NCBI GenBank assembly: GCA_038215555.1
Contig: JBBQQT010000009.1
Coordinates: 1 to 44,349, forward strand
Reading direction: 5' to 3'
From: PFJX01 sp038215555
GTDB taxonomy: Bacteria > Pseudomonadota > Gammaproteobacteria > Burkholderiales > Thiobacillaceae
DNA: 44,349 bases
The translations under genes and the position numbers were made by a program. The notes beneath the pieces are model-generated. The model was not told the DNA's origin, ran no database searches, and worked only from the letters and a program-made list of their open reading frames with translations. Numbering within the stretch: position 1 is the first letter of the stretch; each line of letters begins with the position of its first letter. Of this stretch, positions 16,925 through 26,087 are shown in pieces.

Positions 16925-17482
16925 TCAATCCAGCGTTTTATACTCGATGTTGATGACTTCCAGTTCACGCACGCCGCCCGGGGCGGGGAAGCGCACGCTG
17001 TCACCGATACGCGCCTTGAGCAGGGCGCGTGCCAGAGGTGAAATCCAGGAAATGCGGCCGCGCGCGGGATCGGTTTCATCCAGGCCAACGATGCTGTAAC
17101 TCGCTTCGTTGCCGGATTCGTCCAGCACCGTGACGCTGGCGCCGAAATACACGACATCAGTGTTGTTCTGATCAAGTGGATCGACGACCAGCGCGTTTTC
17201 CAGCCGTTTGGTCAGGAAACGGATGCGGCGGTCGATTTCGCGCAGGCGTTTCTTGCCGTAAATGTAGTCGCCGTTTTCTGAACGGTCGCCATTGCCGGCG
17301 GCCCAGGACACGATGCTGACCACGCTGGGGCGTTCCGTTCGCACAAGTTGCGACCGTTCCGACTGCATGCGGGCGTGGCCGGCGGGGGTCAGGTAGTTCT
17401 TGCTGCCGGCAGGCAGGGCGGGCAGCCCGATTTCCTCATCTTCGTCCTCGGTTGCGTTTTCACGCACAAAGGCTTTGTTCAT
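16925..17482 (-). CDS. greB: Transcription elongation factor GreB
   Basis: The 185-residue protein rescues backtracked RNA polymerase by stimulating transcript cleavage. The coiled-coil tip shows GNGDRSENGDYIYGKKRLRE, with the acidic residues that reach the active site. The C-terminal FKBP-like domain has GRISWISPLARALLKARIGD. The N-terminal extension of about 25 residues is acidic. It lies 33 nt downstream of mlaA. Confidence 0.94.
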   Translation of the reverse strand: MNKAFVRENATEDEDEEIGLPALPAGSKNYLTPAGHARMQSERSQLVRTERPSVVSIVSWAAGNGDRSENGDYIYGKKRLREIDRRIRFLTKRLENALVVDPLDQNNTDVVYFGASVTVLDESGNEASYSIVGLDETDPARGRISWISPLARALLKARIGDSVRFPAPGGVRELEVINIEYKTLD

Positions 17483-17515
17483 GCGATTGCGGCGATCCCT
17501 GGGTTATTCGCTGGC

Positions 17516-18208
17516 TTATTCGTCTTCGAGCGGCGGGGTGCCATCGAAGACCAGACCCTTCCGGCGTTCAAGATAGAAGTCTCGCGAGAACTCGTAATTG
17601 TCCAGTGCGGCGGCATCAACCGCTCGTTTGGCTTTCAGCAGTTCCGCTCGACGCGCTACCAGACTCAAGGCCATCAGCGGGTTGCGGGTGGACACATCGC
17701 CATGGTTACGCACCAGATCGGTATACCTGGAATCAATCACAAACCCGGCCGAATCGCGCAGATTGCTCGGGCCGATGAAAGGTAGTACGAGATAGGGGCC
17801 GGTACCAGCGCCCCAGCGTCCCATGGTTTGGCCGAAATCTTCGTTGTGCTTTACCAGCCCCATTTCACTGGCGACATCGAGCAAGCCGAATATGCCGAAC
17901 GTACTGTTGAACATCAGGCGCATGAAGTCGCGCGGGGTCTGCTCCAGCTTGAGTTGCAGAATGTCGTTGGCGATTACCGTGACATCGTCGAGATTGGAAA
18001 AAAAGTTGCGAACCCCTGTTTCGGCAATATCCGGCGTCACCTTTTTGTAGCCTTTGGCGATGGGGATGAGGATGGCCCGATCGACCCCTTCATTAAAGCT
18101 GTGGATGGCCCGGTTCATCGGTTCAAGCGGGTCGCGCGGGTCGCCATTGGCGGCGCAACCGGTTAGTACCAGGCTGGTTATCAGGAGTAAGGCTGTCTTG
18201 GCAAGCAT
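17516..18208 (-). CDS. mlaA: MlaA (VacJ) outer-membrane lipoprotein
   Basis: The 230-residue protein starts with a lipoprotein signal peptide and lipobox LTGC (Cys18). MlaA family landmarks follow: DPLEPMNRAIHSFNEGVDR, FFSNLDDVTVIANDILQLK, NSTFGIFGLLDVASEMGL, and DFGQTMGRWGAGTGPYLVLP. It removes phospholipids from the outer leaflet of the outer membrane in the Mla pathway. Other mla genes are not in the window. A long inverted repeat lies upstream. Confidence 0.95.
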   Translation of the reverse strand: MLAKTALLLITSLVLTGCAANGDPRDPLEPMNRAIHSFNEGVDRAILIPIAKGYKKVTPDIAETGVRNFFSNLDDVTVIANDILQLKLEQTPRDFMRLMFNSTFGIFGLLDVASEMGLVKHNEDFGQTMGRWGAGTGPYLVLPFIGPSNLRDSAGFVIDSRYTDLVRNHGDVSTRNPLMALSLVARRAELLKAKRAVDAAALDNYEFSRDFYLERRKGLVFDGTPPLEDE

Positions 18209-18293
18209 GTTGATGTCTGAAACTTGGGAACATTATCAATCGAGTGGTCGGCATTTTACTTGAGCTGTCCGTGTCTGACGCAGGTTGCTGCAA

Positions 18294-18479
18294 GGAGCCT
18301 GTCGGACTTTGGAATCGTCGGCTGCAAATCGACCTCAGCGGCCCCTTTTTCAACGGCTTCTTCACCATGGAACAACCATGCTGAGGCGAATCCGGCAAAA
18401 AACGGCCTCGCTGGGGCCGCTTTTCGCTATCGACGACCCAGTCCCGGGGGGTATAAGCAGGGAAAGTCCGACAGGCTCC
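18294..18479. repeat. 186-bp MITE-like element with 17-bp perfect terminal inverted repeats
   Basis: The termini ggagcctgtcggacttt (18294-18310) and its exact complement (18463-18479) bound the element. The interior holds a second set of inverted pieces (gcggcccc near 18342 and ggggccgc near 18414). I found no coding region and no clear target duplication. It sits between the divergent mlaA and the first gene ahead of the exopolysaccharide locus. Confidence 0.75.
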
Positions 18480-18521
18480 TGGGCGGCGCGTTATTCCATG
18501 AATCCCACGTTTGATGCGAGG

Positions 18522-18551
18522 TTGACCCTGGAGCAAAGCCTTGGCGACAAT
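18522..18551 (+). promoter_or_regulatory. Candidate promoter for the small-gene pair
   Basis: TTGACC (18522-18527) and GACAAT (18546-18551) with an 18-bp spacer lie 33 nt before the start codon at 18584, just outside the MITE-like element. Confidence 0.45.
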
Positions 18552-18583
18552 CCACGCATTTATTGATCAACAGGACTTGCGCC

Positions 18584-18868
18584 ATGAATACCGAAGCAGA
18601 ATTCTCCAAAGAGCAGCAAATCATGCGTGCCATGCGTAAAACGCTGACTTCCATCGTGCGGGACGCAGCGCCGAGAGATGGCATGCCAAGTCCCTTTTCA
18701 CCCGATACGGTCGAAAATATCCGCATGTGTCTGGGCCTGATTTCGGCGCGTGAAGCCGAATTGGCGGAGAACCTGGGTTTTTCCCGCAACGAGCGGCCAA
18801 GTTATTCCGATGAGGAACCGACTGCGAAAACCATGCAGTTCGTCCCGCCAGGCAAGAAATTGAACTGA
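18584..18868 (+). CDS. Small conserved hypothetical protein
   Basis: The protein is 94 residues from ATG 18584 (cagga upstream). It is helical and charged: KEQQIMRAMRKTLTSIVRDA, then ENIRMCLGLISAREAELAE, and a Pro/Lys-rich tail. I know similar short proteins from other betaproteobacteria only as hypotheticals. The stop overlaps the next start (TGATG), so the two are made together. Confidence 0.65.
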   Translation: MNTEAEFSKEQQIMRAMRKTLTSIVRDAAPRDGMPSPFSPDTVENIRMCLGLISAREAELAENLGFSRNERPSYSDEEPTAKTMQFVPPGKKLN

Positions 18869-19122
18869 TGGCCGAGGCAATCGCCAGTCTGGTTTCCGAT
18901 TCAGAGTCGCCGGTGGTGATGACCGGCTATGTGGTGATTTACGCGCCCAAGCGGGGAAATCGCAAACGGTTCCCGGAAAACTGCGTCACCCTGTACGCCT
19001 CCGAGGCTGCTGCGCTGGCAGCGGCGCAACCGGAACAGGGCCATTTCGCCGCGGTGGCATCCGGGCCTTCCCGTTCATCGGAAGGGTTTCGTTTGTTCTA
19101 TCTGGTGCGTTGGCTGGACTGA
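18868..19122 (+). CDS. Small hypothetical protein, coupled to the previous gene
   Basis: The protein is 84 residues with alternating beta-type segments (VVMTGYVVIYAPKRG; FRLFYLVRWLD). No motif is recognised. Translation is coupled to the upstream gene by a 1-nt overlap. It ends about 125 nt before the first exopolysaccharide gene. A link to that locus is unproven. Confidence 0.6.
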   Translation: MAEAIASLVSDSESPVVMTGYVVIYAPKRGNRKRFPENCVTLYASEAAALAAAQPEQGHFAAVASGPSRSSEGFRLFYLVRWLD

Positions 19123-19247
19123 CAGTTTTTTCAACTGGGCAAGTAGAAGGCTCAAAGAATCAGGCTCAAGTTTTCTAAAAAATGACCGTTCATGCCCTGT
19201 GGCATAATCCGCCGCGTTTTTTCAATATCAGTGCTGGGAGTTCGCAA

Positions 19248-19856
19248 ATGAAACGCTACTTGTTGCCTGTCATGCTGGCAGGTCTGCTGACCGCCTGCGC
19301 AAGCGGCCCGGTTTTCCCTCCTGCTCCGGCCAAGGCTACGGATAACACGAGTTGGTACTACCTGCTTGGCCCGGGGGATTCAGTGAGTGTTTTTGTCTGG
19401 GGCAACCCGGAGGTTTCCGGTTCTTTCACGATTCGACCGGATGGCATGATGACCATGAATCTGGTTGAGGATCTGCCGGCAACCGGAAAAACGCCGACTC
19501 AACTGGCGCGTGAAATAGAAAAAATCCTGGCTCGCTATATTCAGGATCCTGTCGTCACCGTCATGGTGGGCGGTGGGGTCGGACCTTATAGTCAACAAAT
19601 CAGAGTCCTCGGCGAGGCGGCAAAGCCACAAGCGCTGAACTATCGCGAGCAAATGTCGCTGGTGGATTTGATGATTGCCGTCGGCGGCATTACCAATTTT
19701 GCCGCGGGTAACAAGGCAAGCATCCTGCGCGTGGTTGATGGCAAGCCACAGCAGTTCGGCGTCCGGATCGAAGATCTGATCAAGGGCGGCGATGTTTCAG
19801 CCAATGTGGATATGCGGCCAGGCGATGTCCTGATCATCCCGGAAAGCTGGTTCTAA
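19248..19856 (+). CDS. XrtA-locus polysaccharide export lipoprotein (TIGR03027-like)
   Basis: The protein is 202 residues from ATG 19248 (gggag upstream). The signal peptide has lipobox LTAC (Cys17), so an outer-membrane or periplasmic lipoprotein. A Poly_export domain (YYLLGPGDSVSVFVWGNPEV, TIRPDGMMTMNLVEDL) is followed by a SLBB-type domain (IRVLGEAAKP to DVLIIPESWF). It would form the Wza-like outer-membrane exit for the exopolysaccharide. It is the first clear gene of the XrtA cluster and shorter than E. coli Wza (about 380). Confidence 0.92.
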   Translation: MKRYLLPVMLAGLLTACASGPVFPPAPAKATDNTSWYYLLGPGDSVSVFVWGNPEVSGSFTIRPDGMMTMNLVEDLPATGKTPTQLAREIEKILARYIQDPVVTVMVGGGVGPYSQQIRVLGEAAKPQALNYREQMSLVDLMIAVGGITNFAAGNKASILRVVDGKPQQFGVRIEDLIKGGDVSANVDMRPGDVLIIPESWF

Positions 19857-19899
19857 CCATTTTCATGGTGGTAATTAATCGTGCCGGGAGTGGGTTCGG

Positions 19900-21438
19900 A
19901 TGAATGAAGCATTGGAGCAGATATTTGGCTATCTCCGAGCGATCTGGCGCAAGCGCTGGGTCGTCTTGGGTGCAGCCTGGCTTGTCGCTTTGGTGGGCTG
20001 GGTCTACGTCTATTTCCTGGAAAACCGCTATGAAGCCGAGGCGCGCGTTTATGTTGACACGCAGTCGCTGTTGCGGCCCCTGATGTCCGGGCTCGCGGTT
20101 CAGCCGAATACCGGGCAGCAGATTGCGATGGTGACCCGCACGTTGGCGAGTCGGCCCAACCTGGAAAAAGTGGCGCGGATGACTGATCTGGATCTGCGTG
20201 CGAAAACACCCAAGCAACAGGAAATTCTTTATAACGATTTGGCCAAGGCGATCAGTCTGGCGGGCAGTGACCGCGAGAACCTGTACACCATCAAGTATCA
20301 GAATACGAATCCCGATGTTGCCAAGCGCGTCGTGCAGGCATTGTTGACGATCTTTACCGAAAGCAGTCTTGGCGGTGCGCGCAAGGATATTTCTACGACC
20401 CAGAAATTCCTTGAGGATCAATTGACCAGTTACCAAGCCAAAATGCTGGAAAAAGAAAAAGAACTTGAGGCGTTCAAGTTGCGCAATATCAATTCGATGC
20501 CGGGCCAGGGCGGGGATTTCTACTCGAAGCTGAATTCAATGGATCTGGCGCTCGAGCAGGCGAAGCTGGAGTTGGAAGAGGCGTCCAACCGGAAGAAACA
20601 GTTGCAGCAGCAACTGGAAGATCAGGATGAAGTGCTGAGCATGCCCGCACCTGGCGGGGTAACCAGTTCCGCGCTGGATGGCCGGATCTCCGCATTGCAG
20701 TCTCAAGTCGATAACCTGCGTTTGCGTTATACCGATCTGCACCCGGAGATTGCGCGTACCAAGCAGTTGATCGATCGTCTTCTGGAGCAGAAAAAACGTG
20801 AAGACGATGAGTTGAGGAAGCAACCGCAAGGCGCGATCAAAGCGCAGAACCCGGTTTATCAGCAGCTTTCAGTCGCCATCGCAGAGGCCGATGCGAACGA
20901 GGCTGCAATGAAAGCGCGAGTCAAGCAATTGCAAGGCAAGCGCAATGCACTATTCGGATCGGCGGACCGTATTCCGGTGATTGAACATGACTACTCTCAG
21001 TTGCTGCGCGATCACGGTGTAATGAAACAAAACTACGATGCTTTGTTGACGCGGCGTGAAACGGTGCTGATGTCGGGCGAGGTTGAAAGCAAAACCGACT
21101 CAGTTGAATTCAGGGTGATTGATCCGCCGCGCGTGCCTAACAAGCCGGCATGGCCAAATCGCCCGCTGTTTGTCATGGCTGTGCCGTTGGTCGGTATTGG
21201 TTTGGGCATCGCGCTTGCATTCCTGTTGTCGCAATTGCGGCCAAGTATCGATAACCGGCGTCAATTGCTCGATCTGACCAGCTTCCCCCTGCTGGGCATG
21301 GTGTCGATGATCGAGACTGAACAAGCGCGGAGTAGCATGCGCCGTTCAAATCTGATGTATGTGGCAGCTGGCGCCGCACTGGCCATGGCATTGCTGGCGC
21401 AAATCATCTACTACCTTGTTCTTTCACCGGCGGCATAG
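19900..21438 (+). CDS. XrtA-locus polysaccharide chain-length determinant (TIGR03007-like)
   Basis: The 512-residue protein is an inner-membrane Wzz/GumC-type co-polymerase. TM1 is about residues 23-40, a long periplasmic region with coiled coils covers 165-400, and the proline-rich segment before TM2 (VIDPPRVPNKPAWPNRPLFV) is near 408-427. An extra C-terminal TM (about 484-508) follows. It should set polymer length together with the kinase encoded next. Confidence 0.92.
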   Translation: MNEALEQIFGYLRAIWRKRWVVLGAAWLVALVGWVYVYFLENRYEAEARVYVDTQSLLRPLMSGLAVQPNTGQQIAMVTRTLASRPNLEKVARMTDLDLRAKTPKQQEILYNDLAKAISLAGSDRENLYTIKYQNTNPDVAKRVVQALLTIFTESSLGGARKDISTTQKFLEDQLTSYQAKMLEKEKELEAFKLRNINSMPGQGGDFYSKLNSMDLALEQAKLELEEASNRKKQLQQQLEDQDEVLSMPAPGGVTSSALDGRISALQSQVDNLRLRYTDLHPEIARTKQLIDRLLEQKKREDDELRKQPQGAIKAQNPVYQQLSVAIAEADANEAAMKARVKQLQGKRNALFGSADRIPVIEHDYSQLLRDHGVMKQNYDALLTRRETVLMSGEVESKTDSVEFRVIDPPRVPNKPAWPNRPLFVMAVPLVGIGLGIALAFLLSQLRPSIDNRRQLLDLTSFPLLGMVSMIETEQARSSMRRSNLMYVAAGAALAMALLAQIIYYLVLSPAA

Positions 21439-21451
21439 GCCAGGAGGCGAT

Positions 21452-22456
21452 ATGAGCATCATCGAACGCGCAGCTGGCAAATTGGGTTCCTCGGACCCTG
21501 CCGCAACCGTTATCCAAACCGCACCGCGTGTTTCCGGTTCTGGTTCTGTCAATGAGGGCAGGTTGATCGAAGCTGCCATTGAGCGTGCCGAGGCCTCGTT
21601 CAACCGAGCGCCGACGCCGCAGCAGCAGCCGCAACATCAGCCGTACCGTCAATCGCCTCAACGGGATGATGAAGATGGTCCGGCAACGATCATTGGCAGT
21701 CAGCGTGGCGTAGTCAATCTGGCGCGCTTGAAATTGGCTGGCGCGCTGACGCCGGATGCAGGGCGAAGCCGAATCGCCGAGGAATATCGCTTGATCAAGC
21801 GCCCTTTGTTGATCAACGCATTCGGCCAGGGTGGCAATCCACCGGTGCGGAATGGAAACCTGATCATGGTAACCAGCTCGGTGCCGGGCGAGGGCAAGTC
21901 ATTTACCGCCATCAACCTGGCCATCAGCATGGCGACCGAGCTTGAAAGCACGGTGTTGCTGGTAGATGCCGATGTCACCAAATCCTCCGTGGTGCGCTAT
22001 CTCGGTCTGGAAGCAGAATTGGGATTGCTGGATGTGTTGCGTGATCCCAAGGTTGAATTGGTCGATGTGCTGATCAAGACCGATATCGCCAAGTTGACTG
22101 TGTTGCCCTCGGGCAAGGGATTCGCGCATGCCACAGAATTGCTGGCGAGCAGTTCGATGAAGGCTTTTGTAGAAGATATTTCCACGCGTTACCACGACCG
22201 GATCATTATTTTCGATTGCCCGCCTTTATTGGCCACCAGTGAAGCTTCGGTGTTGGCAAGTTACATGGGCCAGATTGTTTTTGTTGTGGAAGCCGAGCGG
22301 ACGCCGCAAGAGGCGGTCAAGGATGCGCTCGCGCATCTGGTCGATTGTCCGCATGTCGGGCTGGTTCTCAATAAAGCGCCGGCTCGCACGGCGGGTGGCG
22401 ATTACTACGGCTATGGATACGGTTATGGCGGCTATGGCGAGTACGGCAAGCAATAA
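21452..22456 (+). CDS. XrtA-locus tyrosine autokinase (BY-kinase, TIGR03018-like)
   Basis: The protein is 334 residues from ATG 21452 behind aggagg. A Gln/Pro-rich N-terminal linker precedes the kinase: Walker A SSVPGEGKS (Lys149), Walker A' VLLVDADVTKSS and Walker B IIIFDCPPLL. The C-terminal tail YYGYGYGYGGYGEYG is the autophosphorylated tyrosine cluster. It acts with the chain-length protein in the inner membrane to control export. Its tyrosine-tail codons overlap the start of the next gene. Confidence 0.93.
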   Translation: MSIIERAAGKLGSSDPAATVIQTAPRVSGSGSVNEGRLIEAAIERAEASFNRAPTPQQQPQHQPYRQSPQRDDEDGPATIIGSQRGVVNLARLKLAGALTPDAGRSRIAEEYRLIKRPLLINAFGQGGNPPVRNGNLIMVTSSVPGEGKSFTAINLAISMATELESTVLLVDADVTKSSVVRYLGLEAELGLLDVLRDPKVELVDVLIKTDIAKLTVLPSGKGFAHATELLASSSMKAFVEDISTRYHDRIIIFDCPPLLATSEASVLASYMGQIVFVVEAERTPQEAVKDALAHLVDCPHVGLVLNKAPARTAGGDYYGYGYGYGGYGEYGKQ

Positions 22457-23936
22457 GCGGTTTTTCTTGCTGGCTTGCCTGCTGGCCGCTGCTCCTGCTT
22501 GGGCAGGGGACTGGAAATTCACGTCTGGTATTTCGTTGTCGGAACGTTTTTCCGACAACGTCGATCTGGCTGCCAATGGTCAGGCGGAATCCGACTGGAT
22601 CACCGAGATCTCGCCGCGCATTTCGATGTCGCGTGCTGGCGGGCGAGCCAAAGCCAATGTCGATTACAGCTTGCAAGGTCTGCTTTACGCCAACGACTCG
22701 GATCGGAATGACCTTCGCCATAACCTGAATGGACGCGTAAATGCGGAGTTGGCGAAAGAGTGGTTGTTTCTCGATGCCACGGCGCGTATCTCGCATGAAC
22801 TCCTGAGCCTGGCTGATGCAGGTGGTTTGGGTGACGCGGTCGGAATCGGCAACACCACTTCGGTGGGTGCCTATTCCTTGAGTCCCTACATCAAGCACCG
22901 TTTTGGTTCCGCCGCTACTGTAGAGGCGCGGCTATCACGCGATGATGTATTCATTGGTGATTCCTCGCTGTCCGATACCCAAAGCACGCGCTATCAACTG
23001 AGCGCTGTCGGCGGCAAGTACTTGCCGCCGCTGTCTTGGTCTGCGAACTACAGCAAAACCGATACCAAGAATAGCGCTGCCTCGGATAGCGGAAGTGAGT
23101 TGGCATCTGCCAATGCGCGTTACCGGTTGTCACGCAAATTTGGCCTGCTGGCCCAGGCGAGTCATGAAAAGAATGATTTCACTGGTGCAAGCAACCGAAT
23201 TCAGGATTATTCATCCTATGGGTTCGGTGCGTTCTACACTCCGAGTCGTCTGGTTTCGATGGATGTGCTGTACAACGATTCCGACAATGGTAGTTTTATC
23301 AGTGGCAGTCTGACGCTCAATCCGACGCTGCGGACCTCGATCATTGCAACCACTTCAGAGCGGGCTTATGGGCGCACTTATTCGTTGAATCTGGCGCATC
23401 GCACGCGCAAGTCCAACTGGAGTTTGCGTTACAGCGATGATTTGACGACGACGCAGCAGCAATTCACCAATTTTTTCGGCTATCTCTGCCCTGTTGGAAC
23501 GCTCCCCCCTAATCCCAGTTGTATTCCGGTATTCATTCGTTACCAGAATAATGAAACCTATGTCGCCAAAACCCTGATTGGTACAGTCAGCTACACTCTG
23601 CGGCGCAACACCTTCAATCTGAGCCTGTACAACAATGAGCGGGAATATCAAAGCATCGCGGGTAACGACAAGACTCGCGGTATGCAAGCCTCATGGAGTT
23701 TGAAACCCGCTGCCCACACCACTTTCACTCTCTCAGGCGGCGTGTCCCAGAACCAGATAAGCGGCCCGCCGGATCGTGAGGATGATCTCTGGAACCTCAC
23801 TCTAAGGGCGACGCATCAGTTTCAGACTAAAGTTTCCGGCAGTGTGGAAGTGCGTCACCAGGAACGCACATCCGACCAGATCAGTGGTGAATATGCCGAG
23901 AACTCGGTGGCGGCCAGACTCAACATGAGCTTCTAA
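22434..23936 (+). CDS. XrtA-locus outer-membrane beta-barrel protein (TIGR03016-like)
   Basis: The protein is about 500 residues. ATG 22434 gives a signal peptide (KRFFLLACLLAAAPAWAG, cleavage after about residue 24). The mature part is rich in alternating aromatic and polar residues (ISLSERFSDNVDLAANGQ; YSLQGLLYANDSD) and ends in a C-terminal Phe (RLNMSF), as outer-membrane barrels do. The start overlaps the kinase gene by 23 nt; an upstream ATG at 22425 is also possible. A polysaccharide-secretion or assembly role is inferred from the locus. Confidence 0.88.
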   Translation: MASTASNKRFFLLACLLAAAPAWAGDWKFTSGISLSERFSDNVDLAANGQAESDWITEISPRISMSRAGGRAKANVDYSLQGLLYANDSDRNDLRHNLNGRVNAELAKEWLFLDATARISHELLSLADAGGLGDAVGIGNTTSVGAYSLSPYIKHRFGSAATVEARLSRDDVFIGDSSLSDTQSTRYQLSAVGGKYLPPLSWSANYSKTDTKNSAASDSGSELASANARYRLSRKFGLLAQASHEKNDFTGASNRIQDYSSYGFGAFYTPSRLVSMDVLYNDSDNGSFISGSLTLNPTLRTSIIATTSERAYGRTYSLNLAHRTRKSNWSLRYSDDLTTTQQQFTNFFGYLCPVGTLPPNPSCIPVFIRYQNNETYVAKTLIGTVSYTLRRNTFNLSLYNNEREYQSIAGNDKTRGMQASWSLKPAAHTTFTLSGGVSQNQISGPPDREDDLWNLTLRATHQFQTKVSGSVEVRHQERTSDQISGEYAENSVAARLNMSF

Positions 23937-23938
23937 CC

Positions 23939-24961
23939 ATGTACGAAAGCTATTACCAACTTCGCGACAAACCGTTTCAACTCAATCCAGATCCCCGATT
24001 TTTCTTTGCCAGCAAGGGCCACAAGCGTGCTTTTGCGTACCTTGAATATGGCCTCTCGCTGGGCGAGGGGTTCATCGTCATTACCGGCGATGTCGGTGCG
24101 GGCAAGACTTTGCTGGTCAAAAGCCTGCTCAAGAAGCTGGAAAACGGTAGTTATCTGATCGGTCAACTGGTCAGTACCCAGCTCGATGCGGATGACACCT
24201 TGCGCAGCGTCGCTGCCGCCTTCGGCCTGCAAGCGGAGGGTTTGACCAAGTCCGCTTTGCTGAAGAGCCTGGAAGATTATCTACGCCTCGCGGTCAGGCA
24301 AAACCGGCGTCCTTTGCTGATTGTGGATGAAGCGCAAAACCTCAATCATCGCGCGGTGGAAGAACTGCGCATGTTGTCCAACTTCCACGAGAACGACAAA
24401 TCGCTGCTGCAAAGCTTTCTCCTCGGACAACCCGAATTCCGCGACACCATTCAGAGTCCGGAAATGCTGCAACTGCGTCAGCGGGTCATCGCGTCTTATC
24501 ATCTCGGCCCGCTCGATCGCGCCGAAACCATCCAGTACATCGTGCACCGGCTGAACACCGTCGGCTGGCAAGGCAACCCGACGTTCAGTGAAGACGCCTT
24601 CGACATCATTCATCAGTTTTCTGCGGGCGTGCCACGCCGGATCAACACCTTGTGTGACCGTATTCTTCTGTTTGGCTATCTGGAAGAGCGCAATTTGCTC
24701 GACTCGGCCGCCGTGCAGGAGGTGATCAGCGACCTGCGCCAGGAAGTCCATCATCAGGAGCCGCATGCGCACAAGGATGCTCAAGTTGGCCGGAGAGAAG
24801 CGCACATTCATGCCGCCGCACCCGGCACGGGGTCTGCCTCAACCGCGCTGATGGAAGACCTGGATACGCGCCTGACCGCGATGGAGCGTTCCATCAACCG
24901 TTTGATTCCTTTGGTTCGCAAGGTGCTCTACACGGTGACATCGGGGAAAGAAAACGAATGA
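23939..24961 (+). CDS. XrtA-associated ATPase (ExeA/TIGR03015-like)
   Basis: The protein is 340 residues and starts 2 nt after the previous stop. The N-terminal YYQLRDKPFQLNPDPRFFF is family-typical. Walker A is GDVGAGKT (Lys56), Walker B LLIVDEAQNL, then an AAA+ lid. The C-terminal 90 residues are His-rich, then helical. Its exact job in polysaccharide or PEP-CTERM export is unknown. It overlaps wecB by 4 nt. Confidence 0.92.
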   Translation: MYESYYQLRDKPFQLNPDPRFFFASKGHKRAFAYLEYGLSLGEGFIVITGDVGAGKTLLVKSLLKKLENGSYLIGQLVSTQLDADDTLRSVAAAFGLQAEGLTKSALLKSLEDYLRLAVRQNRRPLLIVDEAQNLNHRAVEELRMLSNFHENDKSLLQSFLLGQPEFRDTIQSPEMLQLRQRVIASYHLGPLDRAETIQYIVHRLNTVGWQGNPTFSEDAFDIIHQFSAGVPRRINTLCDRILLFGYLEERNLLDSAAVQEVISDLRQEVHHQEPHAHKDAQVGRREAHIHAAAPGTGSASTALMEDLDTRLTAMERSINRLIPLVRKVLYTVTSGKENE

Positions 24962-26070
24962 ACACCGCGCGAATGAGCACCGAGATCGTTTGCATCGTCG
25001 GTGCTCGGCCTAATTTCATGAAAATTGCGCCGATCATGGCGGCTTTCGCCAAACATGGCGTCGTTGCCAAACTGGTGCATACCGGCCAGCATTACGACCC
25101 GGCGATGAGCGACAGTTTCTTCGAGCAACTCGGTATTCCGAGACCGGATGTCAATCTTGAAGTCGGTTCAGCCAGTCACGCGGTGCAAACCGCAGAAATC
25201 ATGCGCGCCTTCGAGCCGGTGCTGGATATCGAAAAACCGCGCGCGGTATTGGTGGTCGGGGATGTCAATTCGACCATTGCCTGTGCCCTGGTCGCGGCCA
25301 AGAAAGGCGTCAAGGTGATTCACGTTGAAGCCGGCTTGCGCAGCTACGACCGTGGCATGCCGGAAGAAGTCAACCGCGTGCTGACCGATCAGATTTCCGA
25401 CTTGCTGTTCACTACCGAGCGTTCCGCGCTGTCGAACCTGCAACGCGAAGGCATTGCCGAAGAACGCGTGCACTTTGCCGGCAATGTGATGATCGATACG
25501 TTGCGCGCGCATCTGGCACGTGCGGTTGACGCGGCTGAAACGCTGGGTGGCAAACCGGTGCGGGGCTATGCGGTAGTGACTTTGCATCGGCCGTCGAATG
25601 TCGATCATGAAGAGACTTTTCGCGCCCTTTTGGAGATGCTCAACCAGGTCGCCGAAAAAATGGATGTCGTATTCCCGATTCATCCGCGCACCCAGGCCAC
25701 TGCCGAACGCTTTGGTTTTGCCGATCTGCTCAAGCGCCCCGGCATGCGCATGTTGCCGCCACAGGGTTACCTGGAAATGCTCGGGCTGACGCGGGATGCA
25801 ACGGTGGTGATGACTGATTCCGGCGGTCTCCAGGAAGAAACCACGGCTTTGGGCGTGCCCTGTATCACGTTGCGGGAAAACACCGAGCGGCCAATTACCA
25901 TTGCCGAAGGCACCAATACCCTGACCGGACCGGACCCAGAAAAAATTATGCAGTGCCTTGCCGATATTCTTAAAAACGGCGGCAAACGCGGCCGTATTCC
26001 CGAGTTATGGGATGGCCAGGCGGCAGACCGCATTGCCGTCTCGCTGCGTGCCTGGCTGGATGCAGCCTGA
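24958..26070 (+). CDS. wecB: UDP-N-acetylglucosamine 2-epimerase (non-hydrolysing)
   Basis: The 370-residue enzyme interconverts UDP-GlcNAc and UDP-ManNAc. It shows IVCIVGARPNFMKIAPI, VIHVEAGLRSYDRGMPEEVN, LHRPSNVD, and the C-terminal TDSGGLQEETTALGVPCITL substrate site. An internal start at 24973 (MSTEIVC) is possible. It supplies an amino-sugar precursor for the polymer and sits in the middle of the XrtA locus. Confidence 0.95.
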   Translation: MNTARMSTEIVCIVGARPNFMKIAPIMAAFAKHGVVAKLVHTGQHYDPAMSDSFFEQLGIPRPDVNLEVGSASHAVQTAEIMRAFEPVLDIEKPRAVLVVGDVNSTIACALVAAKKGVKVIHVEAGLRSYDRGMPEEVNRVLTDQISDLLFTTERSALSNLQREGIAEERVHFAGNVMIDTLRAHLARAVDAAETLGGKPVRGYAVVTLHRPSNVDHEETFRALLEMLNQVAEKMDVVFPIHPRTQATAERFGFADLLKRPGMRMLPPQGYLEMLGLTRDATVVMTDSGGLQEETTALGVPCITLRENTERPITIAEGTNTLTGPDPEKIMQCLADILKNGGKRGRIPELWDGQAADRIAVSLRAWLDAA

Positions 26071-26087
26071 TTTTTCGGCGGGCTCCC

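Noticed and set aside
19122..19247. Sigma-54 promoter ahead of the EPS locus
   Set aside because: XrtA loci are often RpoN-controlled, but the only GG-N10-GC match (near 19138) has no TTGC at -12. A CATAAT at 19203-19208 is a weak sigma-70 -10 without a clear -35.
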